Shown here: positions 1 to 7,301 of the stretch, in pieces
How the letters are laid out: the number at the start of each line of letters is the position of its first letter
Position numbering within the stretch: position 1 is the first letter of the stretch
Assembly: GCA_003220985.1 (NCBI GenBank)
Contig: QHTY01000076.1
Span: forward strand, 333 to 8,213
Source of the DNA: Gemmatimonadota bacterium
Lineage (GTDB): Bacteria; Gemmatimonadota; Gemmatimonadetes; Gemmatimonadales; GWC2-71-9
DNA length: 7,881 nt
Direction of reading: 5' to 3'
Program-made: the position numbers and the translations under genes
Notes under the pieces: model-generated
What the model saw: the letters and a program-made list of their open reading frames with translations, nothing else
What the model was told of the DNA's origin: nothing
Databases searched by the model: none

Positions 1-18
1 CGACATACCACCTCCGCG
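1..18 (-). promoter_or_regulatory. Ribosome binding site and start codon of the next gene downstream of actF
   Basis: On the minus strand GGAGGT (positions 15 to 10) lies three bases before an ATG at 6-4, followed by one more codon (TCG) before the window ends. This is the strongest Shine-Dalgarno sequence I found in the window. The start lies 87 bases beyond the actF stop, and I see no convincing terminator between them, so the gene is probably read through from the ACIII operon. In many genomes ACIII genes are followed by cytochrome c oxidase genes such as coxB. That identity is inferred from family context only, since just two codons are visible. Another ATG at 43 in a different frame has a weaker upstream sequence. 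Confidence 0.5.
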
Positions 19-93
19 TAGGAAGAGCGAATACGCTACTCATACACCGAGTTCCATCAAACGAATCGGATGGAGTCGTTCCTCTCCGAACCG

Positions 94-1302
94 CTAATGC
101 TGTTCGCGTTCCAAGGCGTCGGCGGCGAGACGTGGCGAGAGGATCGGATGGCGGCCCGCGAACCAGGCCCAGGAGAGAAAGAAGAGACCAGCAAAAAACA
201 GCGTAACCCCAACCTCGGTGACGCCGATTACCGGCCCCTGCCCACCGTTGATCGAGGGCACGATCTCGAGATAACGCTCGAGCCAGATCCCGGCAAGACT
301 CACGAGTGCGAAGCCCACCATCGTCGGCGAAAACGTCTTCGGCTTGACGCCGAGCAGGCCGATGAACGGAATCAGGAAGACCATCAGGAAGACGGCGATC
401 CCAACGGGGCGCCATGCGCCGGTCAGCCGATAGAAAATGAAGTACGTCTCCTCTGGCAGGTTGCCGTACCAGATCACGAGGAACTGCGCCCACATCAGGT
501 AGGCCCAAAAAACGGTGAACCCGAAACAGAGTTTGCCAAGGTCGTGTTGCTGGCGCGTCGTGTAGATGCCGCCGAGACCCATGGCGCGGCGCAGGGTGAT
601 GGCCAGCACGGCCAACAGCATAAGCGCAGCGAGGAAGCTCCCCATGAAGTAGAACGCGCCGAACAGGCTACTCACCCATTTCTGCGCCAGCGACATCATC
701 AAGTCGAACGCGAGCAGGCTGTGTCCAAAAGCGTACGCCAGAACCAGGATGGCGGCGTCGCGACTAATCACGCCGGAGTCTGTGAGACGCTCCGCCGCTT
801 CGCCGCTCTGGAGCTCGCGCGCATCGGGCGCAGTGTCGTGGCGTACGAATCGCCACGACAACCATGACAGAACGACAAGGATCAAGCCGTTCCGGAGGAA
901 AAACCACTTCGTGGTGAGCCACCACCCGACCTCGGGCCGCGGCTCGTGAATCCACGTGAAGATGTGCTCGCGGCCGATGACGAGACCGATGAACAGCACG
1001 ACCGTCACGGTCGTGAAGGCGGCGGCGGCTTCCGCAAACCGAATCACGACGCCGCCCCAGTGTCCTTTGGCGAGTTTGAGGACCGCCGCGAAGACGACCA
1101 TGCCCTGGGCGAGGCCGGCCCAGAACATGAAGTTGGCATGATAGGCCCACCACGTGCGCTCCGGATGTCCGCTGATGAGGCCACCGACGAGCACGATGCC
1201 ACCCACCATCGCGGCGATTGCGCCGAACATCGTAAAGCGACCGAGCGGCGCCTGGCGCGCCTTTTGAACGAGATTGGACCGGCCGCCAACGGCGGCGCTC
1301 AC
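94..1302 (-). CDS. actF: ACIII subunit ActF, ten-helix NrfD-like membrane protein
   Basis: This is the second large integral membrane subunit of Alternative Complex III, a homologue of ActC that packs against it in the cytoplasmic membrane. In the family it is considered a possible part of a proton path and carries no cofactor. The 402 residues contain about ten hydrophobic segments, at roughly 24-44, 54-76, 90-110, 133-152, 183-205, 211-235, 257-279, 297-318, 326-345 and 360-381. The stretch HDLGKLCFGFTVFWAY (253-268) and the following WYGNLPEET (278-286) match what I know of ActF. Start is GTG at 1302, overlapping the actE stop by four bases (GTGA). No classical Shine-Dalgarno precedes it, only a run of seven G six bases upstream, so coupling to actE translation is likely. 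The stop is TAG at 96-94. Length is usual for the family. Confidence 0.93.
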   Translation of the reverse strand: MSAAVGGRSNLVQKARQAPLGRFTMFGAIAAMVGGIVLVGGLISGHPERTWWAYHANFMFWAGLAQGMVVFAAVLKLAKGHWGGVVIRFAEAAAAFTTVTVVLFIGLVIGREHIFTWIHEPRPEVGWWLTTKWFFLRNGLILVVLSWLSWRFVRHDTAPDARELQSGEAAERLTDSGVISRDAAILVLAYAFGHSLLAFDLMMSLAQKWVSSLFGAFYFMGSFLAALMLLAVLAITLRRAMGLGGIYTTRQQHDLGKLCFGFTVFWAYLMWAQFLVIWYGNLPEETYFIFYRLTGAWRPVGIAVFLMVFLIPFIGLLGVKPKTFSPTMVGFALVSLAGIWLERYLEIVPSINGGQGPVIGVTEVGVTLFFAGLFFLSWAWFAGRHPILSPRLAADALEREQH

Positions 1303-1841
1303 CGGTTGCCCCCCCGAGCGTTCAGCTGCAGGCTGCGCACGTAGTTCACGAGGTCCCAGCGATCGTTGCCGTGAATCTTGTCACCGTAGCGCGGCATCAA
1401 CCCGCGACCCATGCGCTGGGCTTCGACGATCATGCCGTAGATCATGCCGTCGGTCATCTTCGGCCGCGTCGGATCGACAAGCGAGGGAACGCCGGGGAAC
1501 GGGCCACCACCGGCGAGCGAAACCGGGCCGTTGCCCTCGCCCCTCTCGCCATGACACACCAGGCAATAGGTCTGGAAGACCCACTGCCCGCGATTGAGCG
1601 ACTCCGCGGTGCGCGTCCGCGGGTTGGTCAGACGATCGGCTGTCTCCCGCGTCAACGGGAGCTCGGCGCCGGACACCGGAACGGCGCCCGCGACCGGCGG
1701 AATCGGCCGGGCGTAGGGCTTGATGTTGCGCTGGTGCCGCATCGTCGCGAACCAGCCGACCTTGTGCACCACGTCGTCGGGATTACAGGCCAGGGCGGCA
1801 ATGGCGGCAATGGCGGCCAGGGCGAGACGGCGTTTACCCAC
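1299..1841 (-). CDS. actE: ACIII subunit ActE, monoheme cytochrome c lipoprotein
   Basis: This periplasmic, membrane-tethered c-type cytochrome accepts electrons from the ActA/ActB part of ACIII and hands them to cytochrome c or an oxidase (family knowledge). Starting at GTG 1841 it has 180 residues. A basic N-terminus (GKRR) is followed by an Ala/Leu/Ile core ending in ALAC, so Cys19 is the likely lipidated residue. The heme site is CLVCH (Cys93, Cys96, His97), and Met149 in GLMPRYGDKI is the probable distal ligand. The start was chosen because GAGGTG (1851-1846) lies four bases upstream and the result is a normal lipoprotein signal. An ATG at 1865 would add eight residues, and the frame stays open further back to 2024 only because it runs through actD. 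The gene overlaps the actD stop by eight bases (GTGGGTAA). A seven-G run near the 3' end is a possible sequencing weak point, but the reading frame there is consistent. Confidence 0.9.
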   Translation of the reverse strand: MGKRRLALAAIAAIAALACNPDDVVHKVGWFATMRHQRNIKPYARPIPPVAGAVPVSGAELPLTRETADRLTNPRTRTAESLNRGQWVFQTYCLVCHGERGEGNGPVSLAGGGPFPGVPSLVDPTRPKMTDGMIYGMIVEAQRMGRGLMPRYGDKIHGNDRWDLVNYVRSLQLNARGGNR

Positions 1842-2382
1842 GACGCACCTCTTCCGCACCAGCATCGCGCAACACCTTCTCCACCGGCGCTGACTTGGCG
1901 CCTTCGGCCGGCACGAAAATGCCAAAGCGATCATTGGTGAACCGCGCGTCGTACTGAATCGTGCCCAGGCGCCGAGCCGCGAAGGCGGCGTTGAACAAGA
2001 TCCCGAGAATGGTCGAGAGCGCACCGAACAGTATCGTCATCTCGAACATGATCACGACATACGGCGGCACCGAGCCGACCGGCTTGCCGCCGAGCACGAT
2101 CGGCCAGTCGTACGACATCCACAGCGTGAGCCAGGCCCCGACCGCACAGCCCGCAATCCCGCCGATCAGCGTGAACATCCGCACGGGGCTCACCGGCTGG
2201 CCCAGCACGTCCTCGATCTCGTGGCGGGGGATGGGCGAATAGACGGTGAAATCGGTGTGCCCTGCCGCGCGCAGCTTCTTGATGGCGTCGAGCGTCGCGT
2301 CGAGATACTGAAAGACACCGAGGACGCCGGGGGTTGGTGGCGGATGGAAGATCTCCTGGAGCGGCTTGGGCAGCGGCATCAT
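1834..2382 (-). CDS. actD: ACIII subunit ActD, DUF3341 membrane protein
   Basis: ActD is a small structural membrane subunit of Alternative Complex III with no known cofactor. In the known complexes its two helices contact the ActC/ActF core and the rest lies on the cytoplasmic side. The 182 residues fit DUF3341. The N-terminal domain contains GVLGVFQYLDATLDAIKKL (19-37) and YSPIPRHEIED (48-58), followed by hydrophobic helices at about 68-90 and 107-133 and a C-terminal DRFGIFVP segment (151-158). The start is ATG at 2382, overlapping the actC stop by four bases (ATGA), with AAGG seven bases upstream. A second ATG follows immediately and could serve instead. The stop TAA at 1836-1834 overlaps the actE start. 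The gene lies between actC and actE, its normal place in these operons. Confidence 0.93.
   Translation of the reverse strand: MMPLPKPLQEIFHPPPTPGVLGVFQYLDATLDAIKKLRAAGHTDFTVYSPIPRHEIEDVLGQPVSPVRMFTLIGGIAGCAVGAWLTLWMSYDWPIVLGGKPVGSVPPYVVIMFEMTILFGALSTILGILFNAAFAARRLGTIQYDARFTNDRFGIFVPAEGAKSAPVEKVLRDAGAEEVRRG
1846..1851 (-). promoter_or_regulatory. Ribosome binding site of actE inside the actD 3' end
   Basis: The minus strand reads GAGGTG at 1851-1846, four bases before GTG at 1841. It lies inside the last codons of actD and decides the actE start: the GTG gives a compact lipoprotein signal peptide, while upstream in-frame starts have no comparable site. Confidence 0.6.
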
Positions 2383-3731
2383 GCGCGCACCTTCGACATT
2401 GTGCTGCGCGGCGGCGCAAGCACTTCCTTCACCTCACTGATCGACACCGCCGGAAAATTCTTCACGAAGAGTAGGAACCACATGAAGAACCAGCCGAAGC
2501 TACCGGCCATGATGCCCCAGTCCGCCCAGGTCGGGTTATAGACCGCGTTCGTCCACGTCGTGTAGGGCTCGCCCGCGAGCGACACGACAATGATGACGTA
2601 GCGCTCGAACCACATCCCGATGTTGACGAAGATCGAAATCACGAATAAGGCCGTGATGTTCGTGCGGACCTTCTTGGACCAGAGCAGCCAGGGGAGCAAG
2701 CCGTTGCAGATGTTCATCGTCCAGCTCGCCCACCAGTAGGGCCCGAAGGCGCGATACCAGAACGCCGCGCGCTCGTGCGGATTGCCGCTGAACCAGGCGA
2801 CGAAGTTCTCGGTCAGGTATGAGAAGGAGACGATCGAGCCGGTCAGCAGGCAGAGCTTGGCGAGGTTTTCGAAATGCTTGACGGTGATCAGCTCTTCGAG
2901 GCCGAACAGCTTGCGAATCGGCGTGAGCAGCGTGATCACCATGCCGCAGCCCGAGTAGATCGCGCCGGCCACGAAGTAGGGCGCGAACAACGTCGCGTGC
3001 CAGCCCGGTACGATCGCCATCGCGAAGTCCCACGACACGACGCTGTGCACCGACAGCACGAGCGGCGTGGCGAGCGCGGCCAGATACAGGTAGCCGCGCG
3101 TGAAGTGCCGCCACTGCTCGTTGGTGCCGCGCCAGCCCACCGAGCATAGCTGGTACAGCTTCTTGCGCCACCCCGTCGCGAGATCGCGCACGGCGGCAAT
3201 GTCGGGAATCAGACCCATGATGAGGAACACGGTCGAGACGGTGAAATACGTCCCGATCGCGAACTCGTCCCAGATCAGCGGCGATTTGAAATTCGGCCAG
3301 AGCCCGCGCTCGTTGGGGTACGGAATCAGCCAGTAGAAGTACCACTGCCGCCCGATGTGAATCAGCGGAAAGAGGCCGGCGGTCATGACGGCAAACACCG
3401 TCATCGCTTCGGCTGTGCGATACACGGCGGTGCGCCACCCCGAGCGGAACAGGAACAGGATCGCCGAGATCAGCGTCCCCGAGTGCGCGATACCGACCCA
3501 GAAGACGAAGCAGGTGATGTAGACGGCCCAGTAGACCGGGTGCGAGTATCCGGCGAGACCCAAGCCATAACGGATCAGGAGCACCAGGGTGGTGATCCCG
3601 ATGGCGAGCAGCGCCACCGCCGCGCCGAGCAGGACGAAATAGCCCCGCGAGGGCGAGCCCAACGTCCGCGCGATGGTGCGCGTGACGTAATCGTAGGTCA
3701 GGCGCGAGGGCGAGCCGTGCTGCTCAGCCAC
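2379..3731 (-). CDS. actC: ACIII subunit ActC, NrfD/PsrC-like quinol-oxidising membrane subunit
   Basis: ActC is the quinol-binding membrane subunit of Alternative Complex III, which passes electrons to the iron-sulfur clusters of ActB. From GTG 3731 it has 450 residues with about ten hydrophobic helices, near 31-54, 68-94, 104-124, 158-178, 214-235, 248-268, 290-311, 333-351, 358-383 and 405-425. Candidate quinol-site or proton-path residues, by family analogy, are His125 in LIHIGRQWYFYW and Asp155 in LIWDEFAIGTYF. The motif LTYDYVTRTI near the N-terminus is typical of the family. The GTG start overlaps the actB stop by eight bases (GTGGCTGA). A TTG at 3752 would add seven residues, but I see no Shine-Dalgarno before it. 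GGAAG lies about 12 bases before the GTG, a loose fit. The stop overlaps actD by four bases. Confidence 0.94.
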   Translation of the reverse strand: MAEQHGSPSRLTYDYVTRTIARTLGSPSRGYFVLLGAAVALLAIGITTLVLLIRYGLGLAGYSHPVYWAVYITCFVFWVGIAHSGTLISAILFLFRSGWRTAVYRTAEAMTVFAVMTAGLFPLIHIGRQWYFYWLIPYPNERGLWPNFKSPLIWDEFAIGTYFTVSTVFLIMGLIPDIAAVRDLATGWRKKLYQLCSVGWRGTNEQWRHFTRGYLYLAALATPLVLSVHSVVSWDFAMAIVPGWHATLFAPYFVAGAIYSGCGMVITLLTPIRKLFGLEELITVKHFENLAKLCLLTGSIVSFSYLTENFVAWFSGNPHERAAFWYRAFGPYWWASWTMNICNGLLPWLLWSKKVRTNITALFVISIFVNIGMWFERYVIIVVSLAGEPYTTWTNAVYNPTWADWGIMAGSFGWFFMWFLLFVKNFPAVSISEVKEVLAPPRSTMSKVRA

Positions 3732-6717
3732 GGCTGGGACTCGCTTCCGCAACGACGCGCGCGAGATACGTGATGGCCGGCTTCGTATTCAGGCCGGCGA
3801 GCACGTGGTACCCGCGGGGATTGCCGGCGAGCTCGAACACGCGGGAGTTCCGGCCGTTCAAGTCGCCGAACACGATCGCGTCCGAGGGGCAGGTCTGCTG
3901 GCATGCGGTGACGATGTCGCCGTCGCGCACGTTCCGATTCTCGAGCCGCGCCTGATTCTGCGCGCCGCGAATCCGCTGGACACAGAACGTGCACTTCTCC
4001 ATCACACCCTTCTCCCGGACGGTGACGTCGGGATTGAGGAGCATGGATAGCGGATCGGGGAAGGCCTCGTACTGCCCGTCTCGCTCGGCGTAGTTGTGCC
4101 AGTTGAAGAACCGGACCTTGTACGGGCAATTATTCGAGCAGTAGCGTGTGCCGACGCAGCGGTTGTAAACCTGCGCGTTGAGACCGTCGGGCGTGTGATA
4201 CGCGGCGTACACGGGGCAGACCGGCTCGCAGGGCGCGTTGCCGCACTGCTGGCACAACATCGGCTGGTTGACCGCACCATGTGGGCTGCCGCCCTCGTCG
4301 GTGCGCCAATACCGCTCGAGTCTGAGCCACGCCATCTCGCGACCGCGCTGCATGAGCTCTTCACCCACGGTCGCGATGTTGTTTTCCGCGTAGCACGCGG
4401 TCACGCATGCGCCGCACCCCGTGCACTTCGCCAGGTCGATCGCGAGACCCCAGCGGGGATGCTCGCCGCGGTAGTTTCCGAGCGAGGCTTTTTCGTGCTG
4501 GCGCTCACCCCACCACTCGACGGCGTCCTTGGCGTACTCGGGGGTCTCTTCGTAGTGGAACGGATGGTCGCCCGGATGGAGCGCCTTGGCACGCGCGAGC
4601 GGCAGGACCTCCGTGGTCCCTAACCCTAGCTCGCGTGGCCCGCCCTCCGTGGAAACGATCTTGCGATGGTCACCGGTCTTCGTCGCGCTAGCCCGCACGG
4701 TAAAGGTGCGACCGCCGTAGTCGTTCGCCTGCGCGCCGAGCAGCTCGAACGCGTTCGCCGACCGGTCTTTGGCGTACCGTCCGTAGGCCGTGTGGCCTTG
4801 CCCGGTCGGCACCGCGAGCACATCGGCACGCACCGAGCGCGTGATCCACGCAGGGAATTTCTGCGCGCCAAAGGAGGATTTGAGCAACAGGAAGTCACCG
4901 GTCGCGAGACCCCATTTCGCCGCCGTGTCGGGATGTACTTCGACCCAGCTGTGCCAGGCGATCTTCGAAACCGGATCCGGAAGTTCCTGCAGCCAGGGTT
5001 TGTTGGCCCCGCGCCCGTCGTGGAGGATCGAGTGCGGGAAGACGATGACGTCCTGGTTCTGATCGGCGGCGGTGGCCGGGGCCGGAGGAGCCGGACTGAT
5101 CCTCGACACATCCACCGCCAACCGCACCGGCCGCGTAGGTGCCTCGGCGTAGATCCCGCCCTTTTCCAGCGACTCCATCCAGTACTGATCGAAATTCGTC
5201 GTGTGCCGCGTGCGCCACCTGGCCTGGAGATAGTCCTGGAAGGTGCCGGGCTTGCCCGAGAGTTTGAGAACCACGTCGCCTGTCGGCCGCGTGTCGAAGA
5301 CAGGCTGCACGATGGGCTGCTGCAGCGCCGTGATCCCAGCGCGCGGCCGGCTGTCCCCCCATTGCTCCAGCGGATGATGATCGGGCAGGATCAGGTCACA
5401 GGCAGCGGCCGTCTCATCCATGTAGGACGCGAAGCTGACTTTATAGGCAACCTTGCTGAGCGCCTGCGGGAACGCGCCCGGAACGGAGTGTGCCGGATTC
5501 GTGCCGTGCACGAACACCAGCGCCACTTTCCCCGCCGTCATATCCGCCATCAGCGTTGCGAGATCGGCGAACGTATTCGTTGATCCGACCGCGAGGTCCG
5601 CGCCGAACTTCACGAGCGTGCCCACCACTCCAGCGGCGTAGTTCAAGACGTTGACGGCGGCGACGATCTGCGCGGCGTTGGGACCCTGTGTGGCCATGCC
5701 GCCTGCAACCGCAAGCCCACCACCCGAGCTCGCGAACTCTCTCGCGAGACGCACAATCATCGCTTCGTCGATGCCGATCGTCGCCGCGACGGCGCGAGGG
5801 GCATAGCCGGCGAGCAGCGCGCTGAGCCGGCTGGTGTCGGGGGGGGCAGGCAGCCGCGCCAGGTGCTGCGTGACGATGACTTGCGCGAGCGCGAGCGCCA
5901 GCATCCCCTCGGTTCCAGGGCGTGCGGCAATCCATTCGTCCGCGTTCATCCCAGTGAGCGACAGCCTAGGGGCCACGTATACGAACTTGGACATCGATGC
6001 GGGCCGACCGGCATCGAACGCGTGCGCGCGCGAGAAGCCGTTTTGGAATTCCACCGGGGAGAGCCACGTGTCGAGGAAGTCGGCGCCGAAGGACAGGATG
6101 TACTTCGCGTTCGCGAAGTCGTAGGTCGGCAACGTCACCGTGCCGAACGCCATCCGGTTGCCGGCACGCAGCGCTTCGAAGCCGAACGGCTCGTAGCTCA
6201 GGTGGCGGCCACCCACCTGCTTCATCCACTCAGCGACGAGATCGCCGAACGACGACTGCTCGGCGCCGGTCAGGAACACGATCCCCTTGCCCTGCGCCTC
6301 GCGCACCTTGGTCGCGAGCCGCTGAATCGCGCCGTCCCAATCGATGTCTTCGAAGGCGCCGCGCGCGTTACGCACCATCGGATGCGCGATGCGATCGGGA
6401 TTGTACAGCCCCTGCAGCGCGGCTTGTCCGCGCGCGCACAACCTGCCGCGATTGATGGGGGAGTCGGGATTGCCCTCGAGCTTGACCGCGCGGCCCTCGC
6501 GCACGCGCACGCGGACGCCGCAGCCCGCCGCGCATTCCCGGCACGTCGTGGCGTAGTACGTGGCAGTCCCCGGAATCTGGTCTTCGGGCTGAATCAGATA
6601 GGGGATCAACCGCTCGGTCGGCTCCGGGCCGATGCCGCAGGCGGACACCGCGGCGGCTCCCGCCCCAGTGACGCCGAGAACTTTCAGAAAGCGGCGGCGA
6701 TCGACTGAGTTACTCAT
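3724..6717 (-). CDS. actB: ACIII subunit ActB, molybdopterin-oxidoreductase-like domain fused to a four-cluster ferredoxin domain
   Basis: ActB is the large periplasmic subunit that carries electrons from ActC to the cytochromes ActA and ActE. The 997 residues begin with a Tat signal (DRRRFLK, 6-12) and a lipobox-like VSAC ending at Cys27. The N-terminal B1 domain (about 50-700) resembles molybdopterin oxidoreductases. It keeps a CX2CX3CX27C set (Cys59, 62, 66, 94), although the family is described as lacking molybdenum. The B2 domain (about 750-950) has four cysteine groups: 765/768/771/775, 822/825/830/834, 854/860/864 and 909/912/939/943. In the third group Thr857 stands where a cysteine is expected (CVGTRYCSNNCPY), which fits the one [3Fe-4S] plus three [4Fe-4S] clusters known for ACIII. 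Start is ATG at 6717, one base after the actA stop with no clear Shine-Dalgarno, suggesting coupling. Length is normal for the family. A catalytic polysulfide or nitrate reductase is unlikely given the Act neighbours. Confidence 0.96.
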   Translation of the reverse strand: MSNSVDRRRFLKVLGVTGAGAAAVSACGIGPEPTERLIPYLIQPEDQIPGTATYYATTCRECAAGCGVRVRVREGRAVKLEGNPDSPINRGRLCARGQAALQGLYNPDRIAHPMVRNARGAFEDIDWDGAIQRLATKVREAQGKGIVFLTGAEQSSFGDLVAEWMKQVGGRHLSYEPFGFEALRAGNRMAFGTVTLPTYDFANAKYILSFGADFLDTWLSPVEFQNGFSRAHAFDAGRPASMSKFVYVAPRLSLTGMNADEWIAARPGTEGMLALALAQVIVTQHLARLPAPPDTSRLSALLAGYAPRAVAATIGIDEAMIVRLAREFASSGGGLAVAGGMATQGPNAAQIVAAVNVLNYAAGVVGTLVKFGADLAVGSTNTFADLATLMADMTAGKVALVFVHGTNPAHSVPGAFPQALSKVAYKVSFASYMDETAAACDLILPDHHPLEQWGDSRPRAGITALQQPIVQPVFDTRPTGDVVLKLSGKPGTFQDYLQARWRTRHTTNFDQYWMESLEKGGIYAEAPTRPVRLAVDVSRISPAPPAPATAADQNQDVIVFPHSILHDGRGANKPWLQELPDPVSKIAWHSWVEVHPDTAAKWGLATGDFLLLKSSFGAQKFPAWITRSVRADVLAVPTGQGHTAYGRYAKDRSANAFELLGAQANDYGGRTFTVRASATKTGDHRKIVSTEGGPRELGLGTTEVLPLARAKALHPGDHPFHYEETPEYAKDAVEWWGERQHEKASLGNYRGEHPRWGLAIDLAKCTGCGACVTACYAENNIATVGEELMQRGREMAWLRLERYWRTDEGGSPHGAVNQPMLCQQCGNAPCEPVCPVYAAYHTPDGLNAQVYNRCVGTRYCSNNCPYKVRFFNWHNYAERDGQYEAFPDPLSMLLNPDVTVREKGVMEKCTFCVQRIRGAQNQARLENRNVRDGDIVTACQQTCPSDAIVFGDLNGRNSRVFELAGNPRGYHVLAGLNTKPAITYLARVVAEASPSRG

Positions 6718-6718
6718 G

Positions 6719-7258
6719 TCAGTAGTGGCACACGCTGCAGTCGCGGGTCACGTTGTTCTTGACGTGGCAGCGCACGCACCAACCCATGCGCAGCGTCGAA
6801 ACCTGGGATACCTGCGCCATCTTTTGGACGTCCCCGTGACATGTCACGCACGCCTGGGTGCCCAGCGCCTTGATATGCCGCATGTGCGGGAAACGGACGA
6901 AGCCGGGGAGGGCGTGGATCCGAATCCATTCCGGCGCTTTTCGCTCGCGCCAGGCATCCCGCACCTTCTTGATCTCCGCCTGATGGGAGGGCGGGCCTCC
7001 GCCGATCAACTGATGGCAGCCCATGCAAGTCTGCAGCGCCGGAATCCCCGGCTCGCTGGAGATGGCGGCCGAGTAGTGACAGTACATACACGGGATCTGA
7101 TCTTGCCCGGTATGGACGTCGTGGCGAAAGAAGATCGGCTGGCGCGGCCCCTTCAGGCTGCTGGTATCGGTGATGACGGGTGCTGTGTAACGCGAGGAAG
7201 CGGGTTGAGCCTGTTGGCCGTTTAGGGCCGCAGGCGGGAGGGCGAGGATCAACACCAC
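6719..7258 (-). CDS. actA: ACIII subunit ActA, pentaheme cytochrome c
   Basis: ActA is the multiheme periplasmic cytochrome of Alternative Complex III and moves electrons away from the ActB clusters. From GTG 7258 there are 179 residues with five CXXCH heme sites: CMYCH (57-61), CMGCH (78-82), CVTCH (137-141), CVRCH (161-165) and CSVCH (174-178). Extra His residues (for example in FFRHDVH, 43-49, and PHMRHIKALG, 124-133) may be distal ligands. The start is uncertain. GTG 7258 gives a hydrophobic N-terminus with no basic residue and no Shine-Dalgarno within 20 bases. A CTG at 7276 lies three bases after AGAGGG and would add RSAAV before the same core, making a normal Sec signal peptide. The frame is closed by TAA at 7303-7301. 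The stop lies one base before actB. First gene of the operon; order and heme count match the family. Confidence 0.92.
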   Translation of the reverse strand: MVLILALPPAALNGQQAQPASSRYTAPVITDTSSLKGPRQPIFFRHDVHTGQDQIPCMYCHYSAAISSEPGIPALQTCMGCHQLIGGGPPSHQAEIKKVRDAWRERKAPEWIRIHALPGFVRFPHMRHIKALGTQACVTCHGDVQKMAQVSQVSTLRMGWCVRCHVKNNVTRDCSVCHY

Positions 7259-7279
7259 GACCGCAGCTGAACGCAGATT

Positions 7280-7285
7280 CCCTCT
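7280..7285 (-). promoter_or_regulatory. Possible ribosome binding site for actA pointing to a CTG start
   Basis: The minus strand reads AGAGGG at 7285-7280. It lies three bases before an in-frame CTG (7276) and 21 bases before the GTG at 7258, too far to serve the latter. No ATG is in frame between the TAA at 7303-7301 and the first heme site's coding region. The assignment to the CTG is an inference from spacing and from the better signal peptide it gives. Confidence 0.35.
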
Positions 7286-7301
7286 AGGGCTGATCAGTGG
7301 T

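Noticed and set aside
2..43. ATG at 43 as the start of the gene after actF
   Set aside because: It is in a different frame from the ATG at 6 and lacks a good Shine-Dalgarno, while the ATG at 6 has GGAGGT at close range. It cannot be fully excluded with so little sequence.
70..867. Long plus-strand open frame (265 codons)
   Set aside because: It lies opposite actF, has the charged, low-hydrophobic composition typical of antisense frames in high-GC DNA, and matches no family I know.
1842..2024. Extended N-terminus for actE
   Set aside because: The added residues run through actD in another frame, are Arg/Ser-rich with no family likeness, and would bury the lipoprotein signal. GTG 1841 has a good ribosome binding site.
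2536..3438. Minus-strand open frame of 300 codons within actC
   Set aside because: It is an out-of-frame reading of actC, rich in Arg/Ala/His and lacking the membrane helices. The actC frame gives a full ten-helix protein.
4666..5583. Plus-strand open frame of 305 codons
   Set aside because: It is antisense to the ActB B1-B2 linker region, with Arg/His/Gly-rich shadow composition and no domain. The minus frame is clearly the real gene.
5863..6708. Plus-strand open frame of 281 codons
   Set aside because: It is antisense to the N-terminal third of actB, including the Tat signal and cysteine motif that are well explained on the minus strand.
3724..6717. ActB and ActC as a polysulfide/thiosulfate/nitrate reductase of the PsrABC type
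   Set aside because: The fused B1-B2 layout, the pentaheme and monoheme cytochromes, the DUF3341 gene and the second NrfD-like gene in this order identify ACIII. PsrABC-type operons have separate A and B genes and lack ActA, ActD, ActE and ActF.
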